24,103 nt of DNA from DATDMG01 sp036518955 (GTDB lineage Bacteria; Actinomycetota; Actinomycetes; Actinomycetales; Kineosporiaceae): positions 1 to 24,103 of the forward strand of contig DATDMG010000380.1 of NCBI GenBank assembly GCA_036518955.1, given 5' to 3'. Made by a program: the position numbers and the translations under genes. Shown piece after piece: positions 6,702 through 14,500 of the stretch. The notes under the pieces were generated by a model, which ran no database searches, was not told the origin of the DNA, and saw only the letters and a program-made list of their open reading frames with translations. How positions within the stretch are numbered: the first letter of the stretch is position 1; every line of letters begins with the position of its first letter.

Positions 6702-7262
6702 ATGAGCGAGTTCATGGCCGGGGGCCGACGCCGGGTCGACCGCGTGCTCGCACCCGACTACCTGGTGGGTCTGTCCGAGATGGGCCTGGACGAGATTCGT
6801 CGGCGGCGGGCCGAGGCGGAGCAGGAGGAGGTGGACCTCTCCTACGCCCGGAGGCTGTTGCAGGGCCGGCTGGACATCCTGCGTGCGGAGCGGGAGGGGC
6901 GGGCCGCCGGCACGGGGGGAAGCCGCGCGCCGCGGACCGACGCCGAGATCGTCGAGGCGCTGGCGCGGATCCTCGCCGATGGCCCGAGAACCGACCACGG
7001 CATGGGGCGCTACCTGGGCAAGGTGGAACCGACCCGGGTGGGCGAGCACCGACGGGAGGCGGAGCGTGCCGCCGCGGACGTCGCGTCGTCGGACCCGGGC
7101 GGGATGTCCGATCTCGCCCTGGCCGAGGCGGTCGACCACCTCCGCGACCTCGAGAGACGGGTGAGCCGCACGCGGCGCAGCGTGCAGGTCGTGGTGGACA
7201 CCCTCACCGAGGAGATCGCCCGCCGGTACGCCACCGGAGAGATCCCGGTCGTAGCGGGCTGA
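6702..7262 (+). CDS. rsiG: RsiG-type c-di-GMP-binding anti-sigma factor
   Basis: The 186-residue helical protein carries two exact copies of E(X)3S(X)2R(X)3Q(X)3D. The first spans E43, S47, R50, Q54 and D58; the second spans E151, S155, R158, Q162 and D166. In Streptomyces, RsiG forms an antiparallel coiled coil whose two motifs bind a c-di-GMP dimer, and the loaded protein sequesters the sporulation sigma factor WhiG. Older annotations call it aerial-mycelium formation protein (AmfC). Two motifs in one chain is the Streptomyces type rather than the one-motif homodimer of Rubrobacter. No whiG lies in the window. ATG 6702 has GAGGGG upstream; ATG 6714 is an alternative. Confidence 0.92.
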   Translation: MSEFMAGGRRRVDRVLAPDYLVGLSEMGLDEIRRRRAEAEQEEVDLSYARRLLQGRLDILRAEREGRAAGTGGSRAPRTDAEIVEALARILADGPRTDHGMGRYLGKVEPTRVGEHRREAERAAADVASSDPGGMSDLALAEAVDHLRDLERRVSRTRRSVQVVVDTLTEEIARRYATGEIPVVAG

Positions 7263-7300
7263 GCCGCCGTCCGGGCCCGGATCGCCGGCGTGCGTCCCGC

Positions 7301-7306
7301 TACGCT
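7301..7306 (+). promoter_or_regulatory. Candidate -10 box upstream of asparaginase
   Basis: TACGCT fits TANNNT and would start transcription near 7313, giving a leader of about 37 nt that carries the SD for GTG 7350. The predicted first transcribed codon is an out-of-frame GTG at 7313. Confidence 0.45.
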
Positions 7307-7349
7307 TCGCCGGTGACCGAGCAGGTGGTCGGGCGGCCGGGGAGGGTCC

Positions 7350-8330
7350 GTGGCGAGTTCGCAGGTGCTGCCCGCGCGTCCGTGGGCGGCTCACGCCGTC
7401 CTGGCCGGGGTGGTGCGTTCAGGGGTCGTCGAGTCCGTTCACGTCGGGACCGCGGTGGCGCTCGACCCGGGCGGCCGGCCCGTCGTCGCGGCGGGGGACC
7501 CGGGGGCGACGCTTCTTGCGCGGTCCGCGCTCAAGCCCCTGCAGGCCGTGGCGATGCTCCGCGCCGGCCTCAGCCTGGACGGCGCGCTGCTGGCCCTGGC
7601 GGCGTCCAGCCACTCCGGGGAGCGGTTCCACCTGGACGGCGTGCGGCGCATGCTGGCGTCCGGCGCCCTCCGGACCGAGGCCCTGCAGAACACGCCCGAC
7701 CTGCCGTTGGACGAGGAGGAGCGCCTCGCCTGGCGCCTGGCCGGTCGGCCGGCCACCTCGCTCGCCCAGAACTGCTCCGGCAAGCATGCGGCCATGCTGC
7801 TCACCTGCCGGGAGAACGGCTGGCCGCTGGACGCCTACTGCGGTCCGGGGCATCCGCTGCAGCGGCACATCGCCGGGACGGTCGCCGAGCTGTCCGGTGA
7901 GCCGGTGAGCGCGGTCGCGGTGGACGGGTGCGGTGCGCCGGCGCTCGGCGTCACCGCGAGCGGGCTCGCCCGGGCCTTCGCCCGGCTGGCCGTCGCGCCG
8001 CCGGGGACGCCGGAGGGCCGGGTCGCCGACGCCGTCCGGCGCCATCCCGAGTGGCTCGGCGGCACCGGTCGAGGCGTCACCCGGCTTCTCGGGGCGGTGC
8101 CCGGGCTGATCGCCAAGGACGGCGCGGAAGCCGTGTTCGCGGCTGCGCTCCCGGACGGCGGCGCGGTGGCGGTGAAGATCGGTGACGGCTCGACGAGACC
8201 GCTGCTGCCCGTCGTCGTGGCGCTCCTGCGCCGGCTCGGCGTCGGCGGCGAGGGTCTCGACGAGCTGGCGGACGTCGCGGTCCTCGGCCACGGGCAACGC
8301 GTCGGAAAGATCGAGGTGACCCAGCTCTGA
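7350..8330 (+). CDS. L-asparaginase II family amidohydrolase
   Basis: The 326 residues match the type-3 (Rhizobium etli AnsA-like) asparaginase II family, unrelated to E. coli AnsA/AnsB. It would hydrolyse L-asparagine to aspartate and ammonia in the cytoplasm. Family motifs are visible: the S-x-x-K pair in ARSALKP (S59, K62), NCSGKH (C142, K145), and DGCGAP (C194), equivalent to the Ser/Lys catalytic set and Cys/Lys/Cys zinc site of the R. etli enzyme. GTG 7350 has GGGGAGGG just upstream, and an in-frame TGA at 7314 limits earlier starts. Length is normal. Streptomyces keeps an asparaginase in the same glnR-to-cysS neighbourhood by my memory. Confidence 0.88.
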   Translation: MASSQVLPARPWAAHAVLAGVVRSGVVESVHVGTAVALDPGGRPVVAAGDPGATLLARSALKPLQAVAMLRAGLSLDGALLALAASSHSGERFHLDGVRRMLASGALRTEALQNTPDLPLDEEERLAWRLAGRPATSLAQNCSGKHAAMLLTCRENGWPLDAYCGPGHPLQRHIAGTVAELSGEPVSAVAVDGCGAPALGVTASGLARAFARLAVAPPGTPEGRVADAVRRHPEWLGGTGRGVTRLLGAVPGLIAKDGAEAVFAAALPDGGAVAVKIGDGSTRPLLPVVVALLRRLGVGGEGLDELADVAVLGHGQRVGKIEVTQL

Positions 8331-8400
8331 GGCTGGGCCCCCGGGCGAAGTGCGTCGCCGGGCGCGGCGCGGCCGCACCGTGAGGTGTCCTTACGGCCGT

Positions 8401-8469
8401 CGTCGGGCGCCTTGTCGACCCCTCGTCGGGCGCCTTGTCGACCCCTCGTCGGGCGGCTTGCCGACCCGT
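8401..8469. repeat. Three tandem 23-bp repeats
   Basis: Units at 8401-8423, 8424-8446 and 8447-8469 share CGTCGGGCGCCTTGTCGACC; units 1 and 2 are identical over 23 bp and unit 3 differs at three positions. Each unit can fold a short GTCG/CGAC hairpin and contains a GTCGAC or near-match. The array lies between the asparaginase and FHA genes, outside any supported gene. Confidence 0.9.
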
Positions 8470-8522
8470 GATCGGCGGTCCCCGGACCGCCACCGGCTGC
8501 CGCTCGGCCCACCAAGGGGGGT

Positions 8523-8551
8523 TTGCCCGGCGCTCATGCGTCCGCTAGACA
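8523..8551 (+). promoter_or_regulatory. Candidate promoter of FHA gene
   Basis: TTGCCC (8523-8528), a 17-bp spacer and TAGACA (8546-8551) lie so that transcription would begin at or close to the GTG at 8559, with no SD between them. Confidence 0.4.
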
Positions 8552-8558
8552 CGTCTGC

Positions 8559-10487
8559 GTGACCCGTGACTCCCTGCAGAACGTGCGGATCCGTGTCGTG
8601 CCCGGTCCAGGCCTGGTGGCGGTGCTCGGTGACGTCCTGCTCGTCGTCCCGTCCGTCGACCCCGGCCAGGAGCCGGCGCTGGAGGCGCTGCTGGCTGCCG
8701 CGGAGTCGGCGTCCCTGGAGCGGGCGGTCGCCCGGGTCGTCGCCGACTTCACCGAGGACCAGGTGCCGCCCTTCTGTCTGGTGGCGCCGGGTGAGGTGAC
8801 GGGGCTGTTCGCGCTGGTCCACGGCGAGGTGGAGCTGTCGGCCGAGGGAACCGAGGGGGGCGCCCGCCTGCGCGGCCGGGAGGCCCGGACCTGGGTCGAC
8901 CGGGCGCTGCCCAGTGGCCTGCAGCGGCTCGTCGTCACCACCGGATGCCCCGCGGATCTCGAGCCGGATCCGTACGTGGATCTGCGGTCCGGCGTCGTCC
9001 GGGGTAGCGCTGTCCTGGTGACGCGGCGTGATGAGCCGGCCGCCACGCCACACGCGGTCGAGGCCGTACCCGAGTCCGTCGGGCGTCCGCAAGCCGACAC
9101 GCCGGACGGCGACACGCCGAATGTTGAGGACGCCGCGCCCACGGCGCAGCCGTCCGCGACCTGGCCCATCGGCGGCGGTGAGGAGCGGCGCGGGGCGGGA
9201 GGGTTCCGGCCGGAGCAGATCCGGTTCGGCCAGGGGGGCCGGATCGAGCCGCTCGAACCGTCCGGGGCGCGACCGGTCAACGGGCACGACGGTAACGGGC
9301 GTCCGACGGCGCACCCGTCGGCCGACGACCCGGACGCCGGCGCGCTGGCAGGCCCGCCGCCGACCCATACCGGTGCCGCTCCGACCGGTGCCGCTCCGAC
9401 CGGTGCCGGTGACGCGCCGTCCTCGCCGCCGCCTGCCGAGTCCGGCGAGGTGGGCGAGGGGACGGACGTCGGCCCTGCCGCCGTCGATCCGGCGTCGCCC
9501 GCCGATGCGCCGCCGCCCGCGGCCGGGGCCGCGCCGTCCGCTGAGGCTGTGCCGGCGGCCCGGGTAGCCGGCCCCAGCGGTGAGGGCCCGGCGTACCTCG
9601 ACATCACGACGACGTTGTCGCGGGCCCCGAGGGAGGCGCCGCGCGCCCCCGAGCGGGGTGCTGCGGCGCGCCTCGAGGGCGAGGCCGCCCGCGCCGAGGA
9701 GTCCGAACAGCCGGTGGTCGGGACGCTGCTCGACCTCCCGGCGGTGGAGGCCCCCATCGAGCCCGATCGATCGGGCCCGGCCCGGGTGGCGGCGCCCGCC
9801 TCGACCGAGCCGCCGGACGCGTCCGCCGAGGCGGATGCGTTCTACGCCCGGACCCAGGTCCTGCCGCCGCCGCTTCCCAGCCGGAACGCCCGAGCCGTGC
9901 CCCCGCCGGCGGTGGTCGATCCGTTCGGGATGCCGGCCCCGGTGGCTCCGCTCGGGTCTCCCGCCCAGGTCGCTCCGGTCGCTCCCTTCGCGGGAGTCGC
10001 TCCGGTCGCTCCCTTCGCCGGAGTCGCTCCGGTCGCTCCGGTCGCTCCGGTATCGCCACTCGCCGCGGCTCCCGTGGGGGCGCCGGCGGCGCCCCGCCCG
10101 CGGGGGGATCTGCTCGGGGAGCCGGCCCATCCGCCGGCCGGGCACGGCCGCCTGGTGATCGAGAACGGCCCGGACGTGCTCGTCGACCGCGAGTGCGTGA
10201 TCGGCCGCAACCCTGAGGTCGACCCGGACGTCGCGCACGGCCGGGCGCGTGCGGTGACGCTTCCGGACGCGGAGCAGCGCATCTCCCGGGTGCACGCCCG
10301 GCTGCTGATCACCGAGACCGGCGTCGAGATCGTCGACGCGGGCAGCGTGAACGGTACCTGGATCGAGCCGCCCGGCTCGGTGGGGTGGATCGCGATGGTG
10401 CCCCGGGTGCCGGCGCCGTTGCCCCTGGGCAGCAAGATCCAGGTCGGTGACCTGGTCCTGACGTTCGAGCCCGCGGTCCCGGCCTGA
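8559..10487 (+). CDS. FHA-domain protein with long disordered linker
   Basis: The 642-residue protein has three parts. Residues 1-160 form a globular alpha/beta region that I cannot assign. Residues about 160-525 are a Pro/Ala/Gly/Glu-rich, presumably disordered linker. The last 110 residues are a forkhead-associated domain with its conserved landmarks: IGRNP, ISRVHARL and GSVNGTW. FHA domains bind phosphothreonine peptides, so the protein is probably an adaptor in Ser/Thr kinase signalling, but no kinase or phosphatase is nearby. I chose GTG 8559 because of the promoter just upstream and because homology-like sequence begins there; a TTG at 8523 is in frame. The dtd gene starts 18 bp after its stop. 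Confidence 0.85.
   Translation: MTRDSLQNVRIRVVPGPGLVAVLGDVLLVVPSVDPGQEPALEALLAAAESASLERAVARVVADFTEDQVPPFCLVAPGEVTGLFALVHGEVELSAEGTEGGARLRGREARTWVDRALPSGLQRLVVTTGCPADLEPDPYVDLRSGVVRGSAVLVTRRDEPAATPHAVEAVPESVGRPQADTPDGDTPNVEDAAPTAQPSATWPIGGGEERRGAGGFRPEQIRFGQGGRIEPLEPSGARPVNGHDGNGRPTAHPSADDPDAGALAGPPPTHTGAAPTGAAPTGAGDAPSSPPPAESGEVGEGTDVGPAAVDPASPADAPPPAAGAAPSAEAVPAARVAGPSGEGPAYLDITTTLSRAPREAPRAPERGAAARLEGEAARAEESEQPVVGTLLDLPAVEAPIEPDRSGPARVAAPASTEPPDASAEADAFYARTQVLPPPLPSRNARAVPPPAVVDPFGMPAPVAPLGSPAQVAPVAPFAGVAPVAPFAGVAPVAPVAPVSPLAAAPVGAPAAPRPRGDLLGEPAHPPAGHGRLVIENGPDVLVDRECVIGRNPEVDPDVAHGRARAVTLPDAEQRISRVHARLLITETGVEIVDAGSVNGTWIEPPGSVGWIAMVPRVPAPLPLGSKIQVGDLVLTFEPAVPA
9969..10049 (+). repeat. 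27-bp and 9-bp tandem repeats in FHA linker
   Basis: Two 27-bp units (9969-9995, 9996-10022) are followed by three copies of GTCGCTCCG. They encode repeated APVAPFAGV and VAP blocks. A shorter GAAPT repeat lies near 9370-9405. Confidence 0.85.
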
Positions 10488-10505
10488 CGTCGCCGGACGC
10501 GGCGG

Positions 10506-10931
10506 ATGCGGGCAGTGGTGCAGCGTGTCGCTCGCGCCCGGGTCACCGTGGCCGGCGTCGTCGTCGGTGCGATCGAGCGGTCCGGGCTGTGCGTGCTCGT
10601 CGGGGTGACCCACCGCGACGACGCGGACGTCGCCGGCCGGCTCGCGCGCAAGATCGTCGATCTGCGCATCCTGCGTGGCGAGCGCAGTGCCCTGGACGAC
10701 GGCGCGCCGCTGCTCGTCGTCAGCCAGTTCACGCTGTACGCCGACACCCGCAAGGGCCGCCGGCCGTCCTGGAGCGAGGCCGCGCCCGCGCGGGTCGCCG
10801 AGCCGGTCGTCGAGTCGTTCGTGGCCGCCGTGCGCGGGTACGGGCTCGAGGTCGCGACCGGTCGCTTCGGCGCGGACATGGCCCTGGAACTCGTCAACGA
10901 CGGTCCGGTGACCCTCGTCCTGGAGACGTGA
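10506..10931 (+). CDS. dtd: D-aminoacyl-tRNA deacylase
   Basis: The 141 residues are a full-length DTD. The two signature motifs are present: SQFTLYA at 73-79 and NDGPVT at 131-136 (NxGPxT). The dimeric cytoplasmic enzyme hydrolyses D-aminoacyl-tRNAs and also clears glycine mischarged on tRNA-Ala. ATG 10506 lies 18 bp after the FHA gene with only a weak GGCGG SD. The stop overlaps the next gene as GTGA, so the two are very likely co-translated. Confidence 0.95.
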   Translation: MRAVVQRVARARVTVAGVVVGAIERSGLCVLVGVTHRDDADVAGRLARKIVDLRILRGERSALDDGAPLLVVSQFTLYADTRKGRRPSWSEAAPARVAEPVVESFVAAVRGYGLEVATGRFGADMALELVNDGPVTLVLET

Positions 10932-11458
10932 CCGTGAAGATGGAGATCGTCCCGGGCGACCTCACCCGGCAAGCCGTCGACGTCATCGTCAACGCTGCGA
11001 ACTCGTCCCTGCTCGGGGGCGGTGGGGTGGACGGCGCGATCCACGCCGCCGCCGGGCCGGCCCTGCTGGAGGAGTGCCGGCGCCTGCGCCGGGCCACGCA
11101 CCCGGACGGTCTGCCGGTCGGTCAGGCGGTGTCCACCGGCGCCGGGCGGCTGCCGGCCCGCTGGGTGGTCCACACGGTCGGGCCGAACCGGCATCGGGGC
11201 CAGACCGACCCCGCGCTGCTGCGGTCGTGTTTCGTCGAGGCGCTGCGGGCGAGTGCCGAGCTCGGCGCCCGGTCCGTGGCCTTTCCGGCGATCAGCGCGG
11301 GCGCCTACGGCTGGGAGGTCACCGACGTGGCCCGGATCGCGGTCGACGCCGTCCGGTCGGCGGCCGCGGAGGGGGTGACCGGCTCGGTCGAGCTGGTTCG
11401 ATTCGTACCGTTCGGCCCTGCCGCGACGGAGGCGTTCACCCAGGCCCTGCACGCATGA
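10928..11458 (+). CDS. Macrodomain O-acetyl-ADP-ribose deacetylase / hydrolase
   Basis: The 176-residue single macrodomain resembles YmdB/MacroD. The ADP-ribose-binding segments are clear: VNAANSSLLGGGGVDGAIH (about residues 19-37) and the phosphate loop AFPAISAGAYGWE (about 119-131). It would deacetylate O-acetyl-ADP-ribose and may remove ADP-ribose from Asp/Glu side chains. I chose GTG 10928, which overlaps the dtd stop by 4 bases (GTGA); GTG 10934 and ATG 10940 are close alternatives. Confidence 0.92.
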   Translation: MTVKMEIVPGDLTRQAVDVIVNAANSSLLGGGGVDGAIHAAAGPALLEECRRLRRATHPDGLPVGQAVSTGAGRLPARWVVHTVGPNRHRGQTDPALLRSCFVEALRASAELGARSVAFPAISAGAYGWEVTDVARIAVDAVRSAAAEGVTGSVELVRFVPFGPAATEAFTQALHA

Positions 11459-11496
11459 TCATCCACCCGAGGACCACGCGGTCATCCCGGGCGCGA

Positions 11497-12402
11497 TCAT
11501 CCTGACCGGAGCCCGGGCACCGGCGATCGCGGCCCTGGTCCGGGACGGCGCGCATGATCGCAGCGGCCGGGGTCGGCGAGGGCGCACCAGGCGATGGTCA
11601 GTTCCCCCAGTCGCCAGCGCTGTGGGCCGTCCAGGACGGGCCAGCCGGCTGCCCGGACGGCTGCTACGGTGGCCAGCCACCGTTGCCGGACACCGAACGC
11701 GGCCTGCGGGGCCTGCCGGGCCCAGGCGTCGTCCAGGGTGGCCAGCAGCGTGTGGACCGGTTCGCCGGGAACGTTGCGGTGGATCAGCGCCTTGGGAAGG
11801 CGCGCCGCGACGTCCGACGGGCGGTCCAGACCGGCCAGGCGCATCGACAGGGTCAGCGACACCGGGCCCGCGGCGGCGTCCACCGTGATCCAGGAGGCGA
11901 GGCGGCCGATCTCGTCGCAGGTTCCGTCGACCAGGACGCCGCCGGGGGCCAGCCGGGCCCGGACGGCGTCCCACGCGGGCCGGACGGCGTCCTCGGGGTA
12001 CTGGCGCAGCACGTTGAGCGCGCGGACGACGACCGGTCGGATGCCGTCCGGCAGGGGCACCTCGAAGCCGCCGACCAGGAACGTCAGGCCCGGTCGGGCC
12101 AGCGGTAGCGCGGCGCGGACCCGTTCGGGGTCGATCTCGACACCGACGACCTCGACGTCCGGTCGCACGGTGCGTAGCCGAGCGAGCAGTTCGACCGAGG
12201 TCACCGGTGTGGCCCCGTAGCCCAGGTCGACGACGATCGCCCGCTCGCCGCGCCGCAGCCGCCCGGCCTGTGGCCCGGTCAGCCAGCGGTCCACCCGGCG
12301 CAGCCTGTTGGGACCGGTGGTGCCCCGGGTGATCGTGCCGATCGGGCGCCGGTGCGGGCCGGGGGACTCGTGACCGGCCGGCCCGCCCGTTCCCTCACCC
12401 AC
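11497..12402 (-). CDS. Class I SAM-dependent methyltransferase-like protein
   Basis: The 301-residue protein has a Rossmann methyltransferase core: motif I VVDLGYGATPVTSVELL (about 57-73) and an acidic post-II strand VVGVEIDPERV (85-95), where the Glu or Asp would bind the SAM ribose. Motif I is DLGYGATP rather than the usual DxGxGxG, so SAM binding is not certain. The substrate is unknown. A similar gene sits beside mshA in other actinomycetes, but a role in mycothiol metabolism is not established. I chose GTG 12402 because a -10 box (TACGCT) ends 6 nt upstream; a GTG at 12432 is in frame but overlaps the promoter. It is convergent with the macrodomain gene and divergent from mshA. Confidence 0.82.
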   Translation of the reverse strand: MGEGTGGPAGHESPGPHRRPIGTITRGTTGPNRLRRVDRWLTGPQAGRLRRGERAIVVDLGYGATPVTSVELLARLRTVRPDVEVVGVEIDPERVRAALPLARPGLTFLVGGFEVPLPDGIRPVVVRALNVLRQYPEDAVRPAWDAVRARLAPGGVLVDGTCDEIGRLASWITVDAAAGPVSLTLSMRLAGLDRPSDVAARLPKALIHRNVPGEPVHTLLATLDDAWARQAPQAAFGVRQRWLATVAAVRAAGWPVLDGPQRWRLGELTIAWCALADPGRCDHARRPGPGPRSPVPGLRSG

Positions 12403-12408
12403 GCCAGG

Positions 12409-12414
12409 AGCGTA
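12409..12414 (-). promoter_or_regulatory. -10 box for leaderless methyltransferase transcript
   Basis: On the minus strand TACGCT is followed by 6 nt and then GTG 12402. The spacer to mshA (12403-12589) also contains GAGAAT near 12503, a possible mshA -10. Confidence 0.5.
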
Positions 12415-12589
12415 GCGACCACCCGCGAGCACGTGACGTCCCCGGACGACGACCCCTCGTACCCGCTCCTTCCCCGGTTCGGCATCCTGGAGGGTCTGGG
12501 GGAGAATGGACCGCGGACGCCTCGCGAGGGCTGGCAGGGCGTCCTGGCTGGGCGGCAGGTGGTGCCATCACGGTGGGAGGTAGCGCAGG

Positions 12590-13993
12590 ATGCCGGACGA
12601 CGTCCTGCCGCGCCGTGTCGCGATGCTGTCCGTGCACACGTCCCCGCTCGAGCAGCCGGGTACCGGCGACGCCGGCGGCCTCAACGTCTACGTCGTCGAG
12701 ACCGCCACCCGGCTGGCGCGTGGCGGGACGGAGGTCGAGATCTTCACCCGGGCCACCTCGAGCGACCTGCCGCCGGTGGCCGAGCTGGCACCGGGCGTGC
12801 TGGTGCGTCATGTGGTCGCCGGCCCGTTCGAAGGGCTCTCCAAGCACGACCTGCCGGGCCAGCTCTGCGCCTTCGCCGCCGGGGTGATGCGGGTCGAGGC
12901 CCGCCGCGAACCCGGCTGGTACGACCTGGTGCACTCGCACTACTGGCTCTCCGGCCAGGTGGGCTGGCTCGCCGCGGACCGCTGGCACGTCCCCCTGGTC
13001 CACACCATGCACACCATGGCGAAGGTGAAGAACGCGGCACTCGCCTTCGGCGACGTCCCGGAGCCGGCGGGGCGGGTCGTCGGCGAGGAGCAGGTCGTGG
13101 GGGCCGCAGATCGGCTGCTGGCCAACACGGACGACGAGGCGCGCGACCTCATCCGGCTGTACGGCGCGGACCCCCGACTGGTGTCCGTGGTCCCGCCGGG
13201 CGTCGACCTGGACGTGTTCCGCCCCGGTGGGCCCGAGGGGCGCCGCGCCGCGCGCCGGCGGCTCGGCCTGCCGCTGCGGCACCGGCTGCTGCTGTTCGTG
13301 GGCCGGATCCAGCCGCTCAAGGCGCCGGAGGTGCTGGTCCGTGCCGTCGCCGAACTGGTCGGCGACGCGCCGTCCCGGCGCGAGGGGCTCATCGCGGCCA
13401 TCGTGGGCGGTCCGAGCGGTACCGGGCTGGAGCGACCTGAGCGCCTCCAACTCCTCACCGCCCAGCTGGGGCTGGACGACGTCGTCCGGTTCCGGCCGCC
13501 GGCTCCCCGCCCGGTGCTCGCCGACTGGTACCGCGCCGCCGACCTCGTCGTCGTCCCCTCGCACAGCGAGTCGTTCGGGCTGGTCGCGGTCGAGGCGCAG
13601 GCCTGCGGCACGCCGGTGGTCGCGGCCGGGGTCGGTGGGCTGGTGACCGCCGTCCGGGACGGCGAGACCGGGCTCCTGGTCGACGGGCACGACCCGCGAG
13701 ACTGGGCCGGGGCCCTGGCGAGCCTGCTGGACGACGGCTGCCGGCTGCGCTCCATGCAGGTGGCCGCGGTCGCCCACGCCGCCGCGTTCAGCTGGGACGC
13801 CACCGTTGAGCGCACGCTCGGGGTCTACCGGGCGGCGATCCAGGAGCACCGTCACCGGCCGAGGGCGGCCCTGACCACCCTGCCCGGCCCGCTCGAGCAG
13901 GCCGCAGGATCGCCCGCCGGCCTCGCGGCCGGTTCGGTGCCTCGCCGCGCCGTGGCGCGCGCGGACCTGGGCGCCGTCGCGGTGGCACCGTGA
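12590..13993 (+). CDS. mshA: D-inositol-3-phosphate glycosyltransferase MshA
   Basis: The 467-residue GT-B, GT4-family enzyme transfers GlcNAc from UDP-GlcNAc to 1L-myo-inositol 1-phosphate, the first committed step of mycothiol synthesis. MshA hallmarks are SVHTSPLEQPGTGDAGGLNVYV near the N-terminus, HSHYWLSG (about 115-122), VHTMHTMAKVKN (137-148), the GRIQPLKAPE donor-site segment, and the E-x7-E motif in SESFGLVAVEAQACGTPVV. The last 45-50 residues are a low-complexity extension beyond the catalytic domain. ATG 12590 has GGGAGG 9 nt upstream. The ybjN GTG overlaps its stop, and the mshA-ybjN-gpm order is the same as in M. tuberculosis Rv0486-Rv0489. Confidence 0.96.
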   Translation: MPDDVLPRRVAMLSVHTSPLEQPGTGDAGGLNVYVVETATRLARGGTEVEIFTRATSSDLPPVAELAPGVLVRHVVAGPFEGLSKHDLPGQLCAFAAGVMRVEARREPGWYDLVHSHYWLSGQVGWLAADRWHVPLVHTMHTMAKVKNAALAFGDVPEPAGRVVGEEQVVGAADRLLANTDDEARDLIRLYGADPRLVSVVPPGVDLDVFRPGGPEGRRAARRRLGLPLRHRLLLFVGRIQPLKAPEVLVRAVAELVGDAPSRREGLIAAIVGGPSGTGLERPERLQLLTAQLGLDDVVRFRPPAPRPVLADWYRAADLVVVPSHSESFGLVAVEAQACGTPVVAAGVGGLVTAVRDGETGLLVDGHDPRDWAGALASLLDDGCRLRSMQVAAVAHAAAFSWDATVERTLGVYRAAIQEHRHRPRAALTTLPGPLEQAAGSPAGLAAGSVPRRAVARADLGAVAVAP

Positions 13994-14490
13994 GCACGGC
14001 GCTGCACGAGGCCGCGCTCACCGCCGTCCGGCGGTGGCTGGACGGAGCCGGTGTGGAGCACGAACCCGGCGCCCGCGCCGGCGAGTTCGTCGTCCAGTTG
14101 CCGGGCGAGGCGAAGCTGCGGACGACGGTCAGCCTGATCGTCGGCGACCGGGCACTGTCCGCCTCCGCGTTCGTCGTCCGCCGCCCCGACGAGAACCACC
14201 AGGAGCTCTACCGCTGGCTGCTGGCGCGGAACGCGCGGCTGCCGGGGATCGCCTTCGCCCTCGACCGCCTGGGCGACGTCTACCTGGTCGCCCGGTTACC
14301 GCTCGACGCCGTCACCGCCGAGCACGTCGACGAACTGCTCGGTGCGATCCTCGCCACGGCCGACGCCTCGTTCAACGACCTTCTGGCCCTTGGCTTTGCC
14401 AGCTCGATCCGCTCCGAGTGGCGGTGGCGGCTGGCCCGGGGCGAGTCGACCCGCAACCTGGAGGCGTTCCGCCATCTGCGGGAGGACTAG
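13990..14490 (+). CDS. YbjN-domain protein
   Basis: The 166-residue protein has a YbjN / type III secretion chaperone-like alpha-beta fold (compare M. tuberculosis Rv0487). Recognisable family features are an N-terminal amphipathic helix, the strand-turn region TVSLIVGDRALSASAFVVRRPDENHQELYRWLLARN, and a C-terminal helix. Function is unknown; YbjN proteins are thought to act as chaperone-like modulators. GTG 13990 overlaps the mshA stop by 4 bases (GTGA), so its translation is probably coupled to mshA. Its TAG stop forms part of the gpmA -10 box. Confidence 0.88.
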   Translation: MSTALHEAALTAVRRWLDGAGVEHEPGARAGEFVVQLPGEAKLRTTVSLIVGDRALSASAFVVRRPDENHQELYRWLLARNARLPGIAFALDRLGDVYLVARLPLDAVTAEHVDELLGAILATADASFNDLLALGFASSIRSEWRWRLARGESTRNLEAFRHLRED

Positions 14491-14493
14491 CCT
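14488..14493 (+). promoter_or_regulatory. -10 box for leaderless gpmA transcript
   Basis: TAGCCT overlaps the ybjN stop codon and ends 7 nt before ATG 14501. GGAGG at 14481-14485 is about 15 nt from the ATG, too far for a good SD, which favours a leaderless start. Confidence 0.5.
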
Positions 14494-14500
14494 TTCGGTC

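Noticed and set aside
8401..8469. CRISPR array
   Set aside because: The 23-bp units are contiguous with no spacers, and there are no cas genes.
11390..11420. tRNA T-loop-like GGTTCGATTC
   Set aside because: It lies inside the macrodomain reading frame and has no acceptor or anticodon stems around it.
10506..11458. Toxin-antitoxin or ADP-ribosylation defence module around dtd and the macrodomain
   Set aside because: No ADP-ribosyltransferase or toxin partner is present; both genes are ordinary housekeeping families in a tight GTGA-linked pair.
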